Virus record (IMG/VR): IMGVR_UViG_3300020583_000031
Span: 1 to 30,452 of that record
Origin: a virus
Length of the DNA: 30,452 nt
Direction: 5' to 3' (one strand)
The notes under the pieces: model-generated
What the model saw: the letters and a program-made list of their open reading frames with translations, nothing else
Database searches by the model: none
Told to the model about the DNA's origin: nothing
Position numbers and translations under genes: made by a program
Part shown: positions 1 to 7,645 of the stretch, one piece after another
How the letters are laid out: each line of letters opens with the position of its first letter
How positions within the stretch are numbered: the stretch's first letter is position 1

Positions 1-205
1 CGGCGGATGCGGTGCCGAACGTTACCGCGACGCGGGTTGTCGATCCCGCACTGATCGAAGTGGTGCCGGCCGTTCCGGGGTCAGCAGTGTGTAGCTGAAC
101 GTAGACGCTGCCTGAGGTGGCGTATGCGTTTGCCGCCACTGCGGTGCCGGCGAAGATTCCTAGCGCGGCGTTAGCGACCGTGCTTGAGAAGCTGTAGGTG
201 GCCAT
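1..205 (-). CDS. Minor tail protein, N-terminal part (runs off left edge)
   Basis: An ATG at 205 opens a frame that stays open to the window edge, giving about 68 residues beginning MATYSFSSTVANAALG. It contains the phrase YVQLHTADPGTAGTTS. From memory this looks like small minor tail or fibre-type proteins of actinobacterial phages, which often carry a 'LHT-DPG' motif near the start. The 114-residue tail protein at 7226-7570 has a loosely similar stretch (IGLCTGAPGST). The SD is AAAAGGA about 10 nt upstream. The start overlaps the stop of the small upstream gene by one base (TAATG), suggesting translational coupling. The C-terminus and exact function cannot be seen. Confidence 0.7.
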   Translation of the reverse strand, partial: MATYSFSSTVANAALGIFAGTAVAANAYATSGSVYVQLHTADPGTAGTTSISAGSTTRVAVTFGTASA

Positions 206-294
206 TAGTTGTTTTCCTTTTCATCGTTGTTTTCTTCGGTGGTGATGACGACGGCGGTGGCTGTGACTTCGGCGTTGATGAGAAACGGTTGCAA
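205..294 (-). CDS. Very small tail-operon protein (29 aa)
   Basis: A TTG start at 294 gives a 29-residue protein beginning MQPFLINAEVTATAVV and ending in an acidic, Asn-rich tail (EENNDEKENN). An AAAGG SD lies seven bases upstream, and the stop overlaps the next ATG by one base (TAATG). Codon composition resembles the neighbouring genes and the other frames do not look coding. A rho-independent-type hairpin separates it from the gene upstream. I do not recognise a function. Very small beta-rich proteins at this position occur among phage minor tail genes, but that parallel is inferred. The non-ATG start and short length limit certainty. Confidence 0.5.
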   Translation of the reverse strand: MQPFLINAEVTATAVVITTEENNDEKENN

Positions 295-317
295 CGGAGG
301 GCCTTTCGGTGGGCATG

Positions 318-348
318 AAAAAACCCCGCCCGACATATGCGGGTGGGG
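318..348 (-). terminator. Rho-independent terminator or attenuator
   Basis: On the minus strand CCCCACCCG pairs with CGGGCGGGG (one A-C mismatch) around a seven-base loop and is followed directly by TTTTTT. It sits between the tail gene ending at 367 and the small gene starting at 294. It may stop, or only reduce, transcription of the genes to the left, since those genes have no obvious promoter of their own. Confidence 0.6.
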
Positions 349-366
349 CTGGATGGGGTTGGGGGT

Positions 367-672
367 TTAGCCGGTGTACAGGGAGGCGAAAGATGCTTCG
401 GGGCAGATGGTGACGATGGAGTTGTTGGTTAGGATGACGTAGTCGCCAATTTTCGCGGTCGCGCTGGTATTCGACTGCGTGTTGTTAACCAGCAGCGTCC
501 AGGAGGCGGTACCGGATGCGTTCTGCGAGTTGATCGTTCCGCCGTAGGCGGTCGAGTTGAGGCCGCCGCCGGGTGAAATGTATTGGAGGGCGGTGAGCAT
601 GTCTGCGGGGGCTTGGATTTGGAAGCCTTGGATGGTTGCGGTGATCGGAGTGAGGGTTGTCAGTGTTGACAT
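367..672 (-). CDS. Small minor tail-region protein (101 aa)
   Basis: The ATG at 672 is preceded by AAAGGAAAG at good distance, which favours this start over a longer frame that would overlap the end of the PE-PPE gene. The 101-residue product begins MSTLTTLTPITATIQGFQIQ and is rich in Thr, Ser and Asn with short beta-like stretches (TASWTLLVNN, IGDYVILTNNS). There is no signal peptide or membrane segment. It lies 17 nt after the PE-PPE tail gene and before a terminator, so it closes that transcription segment. The likely role is a tail accessory or fibre-tip subunit, inferred from position; I recognise no family. Confidence 0.7.
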   Translation of the reverse strand: MSTLTTLTPITATIQGFQIQAPADMLTALQYISPGGGLNSTAYGGTINSQNASGTASWTLLVNNTQSNTSATAKIGDYVILTNNSIVTICPEASFASLYTG

Positions 673-689
673 GCTTTCCTTTGCGTTGG

Positions 690-3600
690 TTAGATGACGA
701 CGGCGATCCCGGTGTAGGGGACGCCGCCAGTAGCGGTGAAGGTGGTCGATGCGGTCGCATCGCTGATGGTCAGGACGCCCGCGCCGGACGTCCCTAGCCA
801 GTTGACAAGTGAGCGGTTGGTGCCCCCGCTGGCCGAGGTGATGTTGGTCTGCCAGTCCATGAATCCCTGGACGATCATTTGGCCGGTTGTGCATGTCACC
901 GACTGCGTCAAGCTGCCGGAAGTGACACTAACCGTTTGCGGGGTGCCCACCGATCCAACCCCGGTGTAGGAGACGGAGTTGCCTGCAAGGTAGGCGCTGG
1001 AAGAAGACCCCGTTACCGTTACCGTCTGAGCGCCCCCCGGCGCACTAGCGAGGCTGTAAAGGTATTCGATGTTTCCGTTGTTGTCGGTTTTCGACGTGAG
1101 TTGCGTCATTGCGGTGCCGCCGTATGTCACCGACGACACCGTTCCGGTGCCGGCCGGCACCGCGGCGAATACGAACACATAGGCGCCGCTGGCCGCTGTG
1201 TGCGCCCACGAAATCGACGCCACCGATCTGCCGGAACTGCCCGCGCCGGTCGCGTTGTAGCCCAGCGACGCCGATACGGTACCAGCAACCGACACCGACG
1301 GGGTGGCTGTGACGGCTACGTTGCCGGGTTTGACGGGCACCATTGCTGCCGTCACTGCTGGGGTTACCGAGAGGGTGACGGTGTCGCGCCAAACGGTTGC
1401 CCCGTTGACAGCCATAGTCGGGGTTGCGGTGACGGTGACGGTGACGGGTTTGATCACTGCCGCCACCACACTCACCGACGGCGAAACCGACACGGACACA
1501 GCCGCAGCGGTGCTTGCGGCAACCGAAACAGACGGTGTCACAGACACAGTGGCTGCGGCAGACTCGGTGATACCCCCTGCGGCAGACACGCCCGGGGTGG
1601 CCGACAGCGCCGCCGCAATATTGAGGACAGTGTCACCCACCACGCCAACCGACGGGGTGACCGTTACGGTCGCGGACGCGAACTCGGTCACCACCCCAGA
1701 CACCGACACCCCCGGTGTCACCGTTGCGGCAACTGCGGCTTCGCGGTACACGACCGCCGCCACCGACACACTCGGGGTGACCGTGGCATACACGCTGGTG
1801 TCGTCGCTTGTCGCGGACGCCACCGACGGGGTGACCGTGATCGCCGAGGAGATCTCGGCCGTGGCGGACGTTGAAACCGCCGGTGTGACTGTGATGGCTG
1901 CCGTCGCGAATTCCGTCAACCCCGCCGACACGGTCACCGCAGGGGTGACTGTGACAGGGACCGCGCCGGCCCGGGTAACCACGGCTGTCGCCGACACGCT
2001 TGGGGTGACCGTCGTGGCGGCAGAATTGACCACGGTGGACGCCCCCATCGACACCGACACCGTCGGTGTGACCGTAATTGCGACGGGGAGGGGGGAGAAC
2101 AGTGCTACATCGATACCGGCCCAGTAGGTGGAAGCGGTGCTGCCGGTGAATGTTTGAGTGGTCGTGGCATGGTTGATTGTTAACGCCGCAGAGGAGGTCG
2201 AATCGTAGTAGCTGTAGTCTGCGGTGCCGCCCGACGTGGTAACGGAACCGGCCGGCTGGTGGAATCCGAAGCCCTGCAGAATCAACGTGCCGGGGAGGGC
2301 CAGAGTCGCGCTCTGCGTGGGCGTCGACTCGGAGCCACTGTCCTGCGCGTAGCCCGGGGTCCCCACTGCAGCAACGTTATTGAACGAGATGGAGTTACAG
2401 ACCGCGTAAAACGGGTTATTCCCCCATGTGGCGACGACATTCTCCGACGAACCGGTCCCGGCATGTGCTAGGTGATAAAGGAACAGATAGCCAGCATGCG
2501 AGGTATCGTTGGCGGCGATTTGGGTCATCGCTACCCCGTTATACGTCACCGCAGTAGGCAGGTAGCCGGTGGTGGTTGTCGGGTTGGCGATGTACACGAA
2601 TAGGTCGGCGCCCGAAGCCGCGGTGTGAGCCCATGTCACCGAGCTGGCGTCCGCATCGTTGTTTGCGCCTGGCCCGACCGCGTCGAGGGTCGGCCCCAGA
2701 ATAATCAGACTGCCCGACACCGACACCGTCGGTGTGACCGACACCGCCGCCGACCCGACCGCGTTAACAGCCGACGAAACGCTCGGCGTCACCACGCCAG
2801 CCACCGCGGCCGGCTTCAACACCGTCGCCGCAGACACGACAGACGGGGTGACCGACACCGACGCATTGGCGATCGCGATATTGGTGACTTCCGCAGCCAC
2901 GCTCACCGACGGGGAAACCGTCACAGTGACAGCAACGTCCTTGACGACACCCGCCGCCACCGACACCGACGGGGTAACCGTCTGCGCCACACCAGCCGAC
3001 ACCAACAGCGCGGCCGTAACCGTGACGGACGGCGTCACCAACTGGCTTATCAAACCGAACTCGTGCGCGTTCGCCGACACCGAAACCAAAGGCGTCACAG
3101 TCAAAGCCAACGCCGCCCCAATGTGGCCGGTGCTGGCCGACACCGTGGGCGTAACCACGATGTTGCAGGAGACGTTGAGCTCAGCCCACCAGCCCGTCAC
3201 CGGCGCCGGTGGCACAGCGACCGGGAATGGCTCGACCCCCCAGCCGCTGTTGTTGCCGTAGTCCGGCATCGGAATCTGCACGGGCCGCGTATAGGACTGC
3301 TCGATCTGGATGCGGAGCTGTTGATCGGTCTGCGGGAATGTTCCGCCAGTCCCCAACATCGGCACCGGGTAGGTTGGGCTCCAGACCCAGGTGATGTTCC
3401 CGTCAGGCAAAGACAGGTTCACCGGGTCGGAAGGGGTGACGGACATGTATCCGGTCCCCGCGACACCGAGCCCGGTGTGGATCAGCGCCAGGCCGGCCAG
3501 GACGTTGGTCATGGTGTTCGAATACGCCGTGCTGGCCAGCACATTCGAGACGCTCTGAAAGGCGCCCGAAATGTAGTTGGCGTCACTGCCGACATATGAC

Positions 3601-4103
3601 AGGTCGACCAGCGCGTTGACAATCGCTGTCGCCGTCGGGAAGTCGCCGATGGGGTCGTACTGGCGGACGAAATCGACCACGGTGAACGGGGTGTTGTCGG
3701 GCTTGCCCCCGTTGTAGCCGACACTGCTGAAAACGCTGCGGTTGTAGGCGAACCCGCCGTATTTCCGGTTGGCGTTTCCGATCAGCAGGAACGACACATT
3801 GGCAGGGCTCACGGTGGTGGTGGGGCCGTAATTCGTCAGCCAATAGTCGGCGATCTGGCAGCCCTCGGAGTATCCGAAGACCAGGATCTGCCCGGATGTG
3901 CCGTTCAGTTTTGTGTCCAGCAGGCCGGCGCCGCTGACTATGTTCGCCGTCGTCGAAACGTTGTTGTTGTACGGCAACGTGTAAACGGTGTCGGTGGTGG
4001 CGGCGACGGTGCCGTTCAACAGCTGCGAATACCCCGACGTGTGAGAGATGTACGGAGTGACGTCGGTGCCGTACGGGTTGAGCAGGATGACGGTCTTGCT
4101 CAC
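690..4103 (-). CDS. Minor tail protein with N-terminal PE-PPE-type serine hydrolase domain and VTPSVSV repeats
   Basis: 1137 residues, GTG start at 4103. Residues about 1-290 form an alpha/beta-hydrolase-like module with GYSEG (Ser79 as likely nucleophile), YDPIGDFP (Asp150/Asp154) and a candidate His209. This pattern matches the mycobacterial PE-PPE domain, a serine esterase fold normally attached to host PE and PPE proteins. Then come about 22 copies of a degenerate beta repeat around VTPSVSV, in blocks of about 8 and 14. Two related domains of about 190-200 residues follow the blocks (near 470-675 and 945-1137), both with SWAHTAASGA and a T(Y)xGxAMTQ phrase. I infer a tail fibre or baseplate protein with a lipolytic or esterase head acting at the mycobacterial cell envelope. 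A strong SD lies further upstream in front of an eight-codon micro-ORF whose stop overlaps this GTG. Catalytic activity is inferred only. Confidence 0.85.
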   Translation of the reverse strand: MSKTVILLNPYGTDVTPYISHTSGYSQLLNGTVAATTDTVYTLPYNNNVSTTANIVSGAGLLDTKLNGTSGQILVFGYSEGCQIADYWLTNYGPTTTVSPANVSFLLIGNANRKYGGFAYNRSVFSSVGYNGGKPDNTPFTVVDFVRQYDPIGDFPTATAIVNALVDLSYVGSDANYISGAFQSVSNVLASTAYSNTMTNVLAGLALIHTGLGVAGTGYMSVTPSDPVNLSLPDGNITWVWSPTYPVPMLGTGGTFPQTDQQLRIQIEQSYTRPVQIPMPDYGNNSGWGVEPFPVAVPPAPVTGWWAELNVSCNIVVTPTVSASTGHIGAALALTVTPLVSVSANAHEFGLISQLVTPSVTVTAALLVSAGVAQTVTPSVSVAAGVVKDVAVTVTVSPSVSVAAEVTNIAIANASVSVTPSVVSAATVLKPAAVAGVVTPSVSSAVNAVGSAAVSVTPTVSVSGSLIILGPTLDAVGPGANNDADASSVTWAHTAASGADLFVYIANPTTTTGYLPTAVTYNGVAMTQIAANDTSHAGYLFLYHLAHAGTGSSENVVATWGNNPFYAVCNSISFNNVAAVGTPGYAQDSGSESTPTQSATLALPGTLILQGFGFHQPAGSVTTSGGTADYSYYDSTSSAALTINHATTTQTFTGSTASTYWAGIDVALFSPLPVAITVTPTVSVSMGASTVVNSAATTVTPSVSATAVVTRAGAVPVTVTPAVTVSAGLTEFATAAITVTPAVSTSATAEISSAITVTPSVASATSDDTSVYATVTPSVSVAAVVYREAAVAATVTPGVSVSGVVTEFASATVTVTPSVGVVGDTVLNIAAALSATPGVSAAGGITESAAATVSVTPSVSVAASTAAAVSVSVSPSVSVVAAVIKPVTVTVTATPTMAVNGATVWRDTVTLSVTPAVTAAMVPVKPGNVAVTATPSVSVAGTVSASLGYNATGAGSSGRSVASISWAHTAASGAYVFVFAAVPAGTGTVSSVTYGGTAMTQLTSKTDNNGNIEYLYSLASAPGGAQTVTVTGSSSSAYLAGNSVSYTGVGSVGTPQTVSVTSGSLTQSVTCTTGQMIVQGFMDWQTNITSASGGTNRSLVNWLGTSGAGVLTISDATASTTFTATGGVPYTGIAVVI

Positions 4104-4126
4104 AACAGAATCTCCGGAAGGATCAT
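4100..4126 (-). promoter_or_regulatory. Possible coupling micro-ORF ahead of the PE-PPE tail gene
   Basis: ATG at 4126 starts an eight-codon frame (MILPEILL) ending in TGA, which overlaps the GTG start at 4103 (GTGA). The strongest SD in this gap (GGAGGGA, 4134-4140) is spaced for this ATG. Only a weaker CGGAG lies before the GTG. It may serve to deliver ribosomes to the downstream start; this is inference. Confidence 0.35.
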
Positions 4127-4166
4127 TAGTTGTTCCCTCCGTTAGTTAGTGTTGGAGCGGTCAGGG

Positions 4167-4337
4167 TTACAGCAAGCTTGCGGCCCGCGCCCCCAGGGCG
4201 AGGATTTGAGCGATCAGGGTTGCAAGCGACACATCGCCAGCCGTTATCTCGGCGTTGAGTGCAGCGATAGCGGCCTGTAACCAGGCCGGATCGTCGGCGT
4301 TGGTCGGAATGGTCGGAATAACTGGGATAGCAGACAT
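4167..4337 (-). CDS. Small tail-region protein (56 aa)
   Basis: ATG at 4337 with SD AGAAGGGA eight bases upstream gives a 56-residue protein. It starts MSAIPVIPTIPTNADDPAWL, then has an Ala/Leu-rich amphipathic helical region (LQAAIAALNAEI) and ends ARAASLL. It contains no Cys and no clear transmembrane segment. It lies in the gap between the large glycine-rich minor tail protein and the PE-PPE tail protein, in the same direction and about 40 nt from the upstream gene. Position and helix content suggest a small structural or chaperone-type accessory of the tail. No family is recognised. Confidence 0.65.
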   Translation of the reverse strand: MSAIPVIPTIPTNADDPAWLQAAIAALNAEITAGDVSLATLIAQILALGARAASLL

Positions 4338-4374
4338 TTATGTTGTCCCTTCTGTCATTTATTTGTGTTACCGG

Positions 4375-7224
4375 TCACGCTTGCCTCGCGAGAAGCCAGA
4401 CGCCGCCAGCAGCGCCAGCCCCCGGCGAGTATTGGGCATTAGGGGCACCCCCGGCGCCCACCGTGACAGAGACCGTGGCGGAAGTCGGTTGGTAGGTAGC
4501 GGCATTGAACGACCCCGGATGACCGCCGTAGCCGTAGAAGTCGAAATATTGGGCGCCCCCACCACCGCCGCCGGCTGGCGATCCGGCGGTTCCCCAGTTC
4601 GCGGTGCCGCCGCCGTAAGCGTTGATGCTGTTCCAGTTGTAGTTGCCTGGGCTACCGCCGTAGTAGGCGGTAGAGCCTTCAGCGACATCGCCCGATGCGC
4701 CGCCTGCCCCAGCAGCGCCAGTCAGCGTCTGCGAACCACTCGCCGTGGTCACCGTGATGGTCGTGCCACCTCCAGCGCTGCCGCCTCCAGCCGCGCCAGC
4801 ACCACCGCCACCGCCACCACCGAGCACGATCGCATCGAGGTAGTCGGTCCCCAGCCGGAACCAAGGAGGCAGCGTGTATGTCTGCGTTCCCGCGCTCCCG
4901 TAGTAGCTTTGGATCGGCTGCTGGTACAACGGAGGAATGCTTGGCGCACCAACACCCAACCCGACATAAGGGGCCTTGCCGGTCCAGCCAACACTGGCTG
5001 CGGGAATCGTGGAAGCCGCTGAAGACCAACTCTGGGTGAAGCCAATATTTTGAATGTTCGCGGTGGGATGATTGTTGGTGGCGGACGATGCCAGCCCGGC
5101 CAACGTATAGGTACCCGCTGTTCCCGTGACCTGAAACTCAACGGCGATAACGTCGCCCGCATTGACCGAAATTAGATCGGCGGTGGGAAAGTCGTAGATG
5201 TTCCACTGTGCAGTACTTGCCAGGGCGGTGACCAGGTTCGCTGACGTGAACAGTAGATCCAGGTTCCCGCTGCTGTCCATCTTGTAGAAGTTGATGTAGA
5301 GACCTGTCGGCGGGTGGCCCGCGGTGTAAAACCCAACCCACTGAACAAAGCCCAGCGTTTTGGCCTGGGTCATGCGCACGCAGGTGCCGGCAGAGGAGGT
5401 GAACGGTGTAATGCCAGCAGTGGTGGAAGCGGTTGCGTAGTCGAAGTTCGATGTGACCGTTTCTTCAAGCCCAGCCGACACCGGGTTATTGTTCACCGCG
5501 CCGAGGATGTTTTGGTTCGCGAGGCTTGTCGCCGCCGCCGTGGAGGCATTCTGCGCAACCGTCGCCGCCGCCGCCGCTACCGAGGCGGGCGTAGAGGTTC
5601 CCGCGGTCACCGTGGTGGTAATGCCAAGCGCCGCCTCGAGCGAATCCCAACCGTTCTGCAGGATCGCGCCCAAGCTCGTGCCGCTCTGGATACCCGTCAC
5701 CGCCGCCGAGGGAACCTGCGTCGTCGGAGTATTCCCCGACAGATTTGACGTCTGAATTCCCAACAGACCCATCAGCCCGTTCCACGAATCCTGCCAAGCG
5801 GTCGTTGACGTCAAACCGTTGACCGACTCGAATGGCGTGAAGACGGCGTTGATGTCCGCCTGCAAATTGGCCGCGCCCGTGCTGGATTGCACGTTCGTCG
5901 CCGACATCTGCCCCGTGGTGGGGCTGATCCCCAGCAGCGAGTTGATCAGCTGCTGGATAGTGAAGATCTCGTTCGACGCCAAGCCGGAAACGGTGGTGGT
6001 GTAGGTGTTCCACGCGGACTCCACCGCGGTGATGAACGTCGACCACGACGTATAGCCGGTGATGTCGGACAGGACCGACTGCAGAAACGTTGAGAACGCC
6101 GCATTGCTCGCGTTGCTGTCAGACTGCAACGTCGACAGATCATTCTGAATCGACGCGATCAAACCGCCCGAGAGGGTGGCCGACACCGCGCCGAACCACA
6201 CACTCCCCGCTGTCGCGGTCGAATCCAACGCCAGCCGGACCTTGACCCCGTCAACCCCGCTGCTGGGAACCGTGTAGTTCCCCGACAGCGTGCCGGCGAC
6301 AGAACCCGATGGCGGGTTAACCCACGACGTGGTCGCACCCGTGGGGGCGGCCGAGGTTACGACCGGCGTCACCGCGACCTGAGTGTTCCCAAGGAACGTA
6401 ATGACATCCAGCTCGATCGGGGTACCGGTATAGGTCAGACCGGAGGTGAGGATGTTCGCCGACAGCGCTAAAACCTGGCCGCCCGACACACTGATCGGGT
6501 TGGACCTCAACCCCTGCGCGGTGCCGTTGGCAACGACCTTCGCCGCGCCTGGCGCCGTGTCCCCACTCGGCGGGGTGTAGTACACCGTGGAATCCCACGA
6601 CCACTGCCCGCCCGGAGACAGCGAGATCGCCGCCTGAAAATCCGGGTTGGTCAACAGGTTTGGCGTTGTGCTGTTCACCGCGGTCGCCGCAACCGCGCCT
6701 ACCGACTTGGTGGGGATCAGGCCCCACAGGTTGGAAGCGTTGAGGGGAGAGTTTGGCTCGAGCAGGGTCTGCAGCCAGGACACCAGGCCAGTCGCGGTCT
6801 GTTGCGACAGGCCCAGGTCTTCGAGGACTGTTGTCCAGTTCGCGTACGCATTACTAGCGTTCGAGTCGATTGCAGTAATGAAGTCCGTGAAATCCTTGAC
6901 CGTCGCCTTATCGAGGTTGTCGAGAGTGGCAACCCAGTTGTTCCAGGCGTTGGTGATTTCGGTCGTCAACGACGTTAAAAGGTTTGTGCTGCCGGAGAAT
7001 AAGCTCTCAAGTTCCTGCGCCCAGGCGAGCAGATTCAACCCAGTCGCATTATCGACCTGAGTCAAAAAATTGTTGACAGCCTGATCAATCAGCTGCGCCT
7101 CAACCTCGGCCAGATTAGGAGTCGGCTGGGCAATAATCTTCGCCAACGACCCGGCGCCGATTGTGTTGAGCGGATTGTTTTGGACCTGCGCCAGCTTGCG
7201 GAACAGGTCAAGTTCGCGAGGCAA
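4375..7224 (-). CDS. Large minor tail protein with carbohydrate-binding-like and glycine-rich C-terminal domains
   Basis: 949 residues from a TTG at 7224, one base after the previous stop (TAAG-TTG); the SD is weak, so expression is probably coupled to the upstream gene. The N-terminal 170 residues are helical with repeated short W-containing segments (AWNNWVATLDN, AYANWTTVLED). Residues about 185-350 resemble a beta-sandwich carbohydrate-binding module (NPDFQAA, then alternating beta strands). A second helical stretch follows, then another beta domain around 600-790. The last 150 residues are a glycine-rich domain (GTDYLDAIVLGGGGGGG and GAGGA loops, ending GGVWLLARQA) of the type common at the end of mycobacteriophage tail proteins. 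A copy ends the protein at 8870-10687. Likely part of the tail tip or side fibres that contact the host surface. Confidence 0.8.
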   Translation of the reverse strand: MPRELDLFRKLAQVQNNPLNTIGAGSLAKIIAQPTPNLAEVEAQLIDQAVNNFLTQVDNATGLNLLAWAQELESLFSGSTNLLTSLTTEITNAWNNWVATLDNLDKATVKDFTDFITAIDSNASNAYANWTTVLEDLGLSQQTATGLVSWLQTLLEPNSPLNASNLWGLIPTKSVGAVAATAVNSTTPNLLTNPDFQAAISLSPGGQWSWDSTVYYTPPSGDTAPGAAKVVANGTAQGLRSNPISVSGGQVLALSANILTSGLTYTGTPIELDVITFLGNTQVAVTPVVTSAAPTGATTSWVNPPSGSVAGTLSGNYTVPSSGVDGVKVRLALDSTATAGSVWFGAVSATLSGGLIASIQNDLSTLQSDSNASNAAFSTFLQSVLSDITGYTSWSTFITAVESAWNTYTTTVSGLASNEIFTIQQLINSLLGISPTTGQMSATNVQSSTGAANLQADINAVFTPFESVNGLTSTTAWQDSWNGLMGLLGIQTSNLSGNTPTTQVPSAAVTGIQSGTSLGAILQNGWDSLEAALGITTTVTAGTSTPASVAAAAATVAQNASTAAATSLANQNILGAVNNNPVSAGLEETVTSNFDYATASTTAGITPFTSSAGTCVRMTQAKTLGFVQWVGFYTAGHPPTGLYINFYKMDSSGNLDLLFTSANLVTALASTAQWNIYDFPTADLISVNAGDVIAVEFQVTGTAGTYTLAGLASSATNNHPTANIQNIGFTQSWSSAASTIPAASVGWTGKAPYVGLGVGAPSIPPLYQQPIQSYYGSAGTQTYTLPPWFRLGTDYLDAIVLGGGGGGGAGAAGGGSAGGGTTITVTTASGSQTLTGAAGAGGASGDVAEGSTAYYGGSPGNYNWNSINAYGGGTANWGTAGSPAGGGGGGAQYFDFYGYGGHPGSFNAATYQPTSATVSVTVGAGGAPNAQYSPGAGAAGGVWLLARQA

Positions 7225-7225
7225 C

Positions 7226-7570
7226 TTAGGACGCGGTCGCTAAAGGCGTGATCGTGATCGTCGTCTGCCCCGACGCAACCTGCGGACTGATGGCACACCA
7301 GTCCACCATCGTGTTACCCGTCGACGCCGAGCACATGATCATGTAGTTGTAGGTTCCGGCCGGAACATTCAACGTCACCGACCCACCAATCGCCGTCGCA
7401 CCCGACACAGTCCACGACGTTTCCTGACGGGCATATGCGGGGCTGCCACCGGTAGCTTCATTAGCGGGGGCATTCGTACTACCGGGCGCGCCGGTGCACA
7501 AACCGATCCAGCTGCCGAGCGCACTGTAATCGGTGATCATCGTCTGCGCGGTTGGTGTCACATTAGTCAC
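7226..7570 (-). CDS. Small minor tail protein (114 aa)
   Basis: GTG at 7570, with GGAGG nine bases upstream on the transcript just after a terminator-like hairpin. The product starts MTNVTPTAQTMITDYSAL and contains IGLCTGAPGSTNAP, then beta-strand segments (SVTLNVPAGTYNYMIMCS, TTITITPLATAS). The pattern resembles small beta-sandwich minor tail proteins of actinobacterial phages, and the leftmost gene in the window has a comparable LHTADPG phrase. Its stop lies one base before the start of the 949-residue tail protein. Probably a fibre or tip component. Confidence 0.75.
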   Translation of the reverse strand: MTNVTPTAQTMITDYSALGSWIGLCTGAPGSTNAPANEATGGSPAYARQETSWTVSGATAIGGSVTLNVPAGTYNYMIMCSASTGNTMVDWCAISPQVASGQTTITITPLATAS

Positions 7571-7587
7571 TACGTTTTTCCTCCATG

Positions 7588-7615
7588 AGAAAAGCCACCA
7601 GACTTCTGGTGGCTT
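7588..7615 (-). terminator. Hairpin terminator or attenuator between tail genes
   Basis: A perfect 10-bp stem, AAGCCACCAG / CTGGTGGCTT, with a four-base loop is followed on the minus strand by a short T-run (CTTTTCTC). It is directly followed by CATG and the SD of the 114-residue tail gene. It lies after the stop of the 393-residue tail protein. Confidence 0.7.
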
Positions 7616-7645
7616 GCGGGTTTATTCGGTTATGCAGGAACGGGT

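Noticed and set aside
879-2127. Long open frames on the plus strand opposite the repeat-rich tail protein
   Set aside because: They mirror the VTPSVSV repeats in reverse, are Arg/His- or Thr-biased, have no SD and overlap a strongly supported gene.
2625-3599. Arg/His-rich plus-strand frame
   Set aside because: Composition is typical of antisense to GC-rich genes; no domain or start signal.
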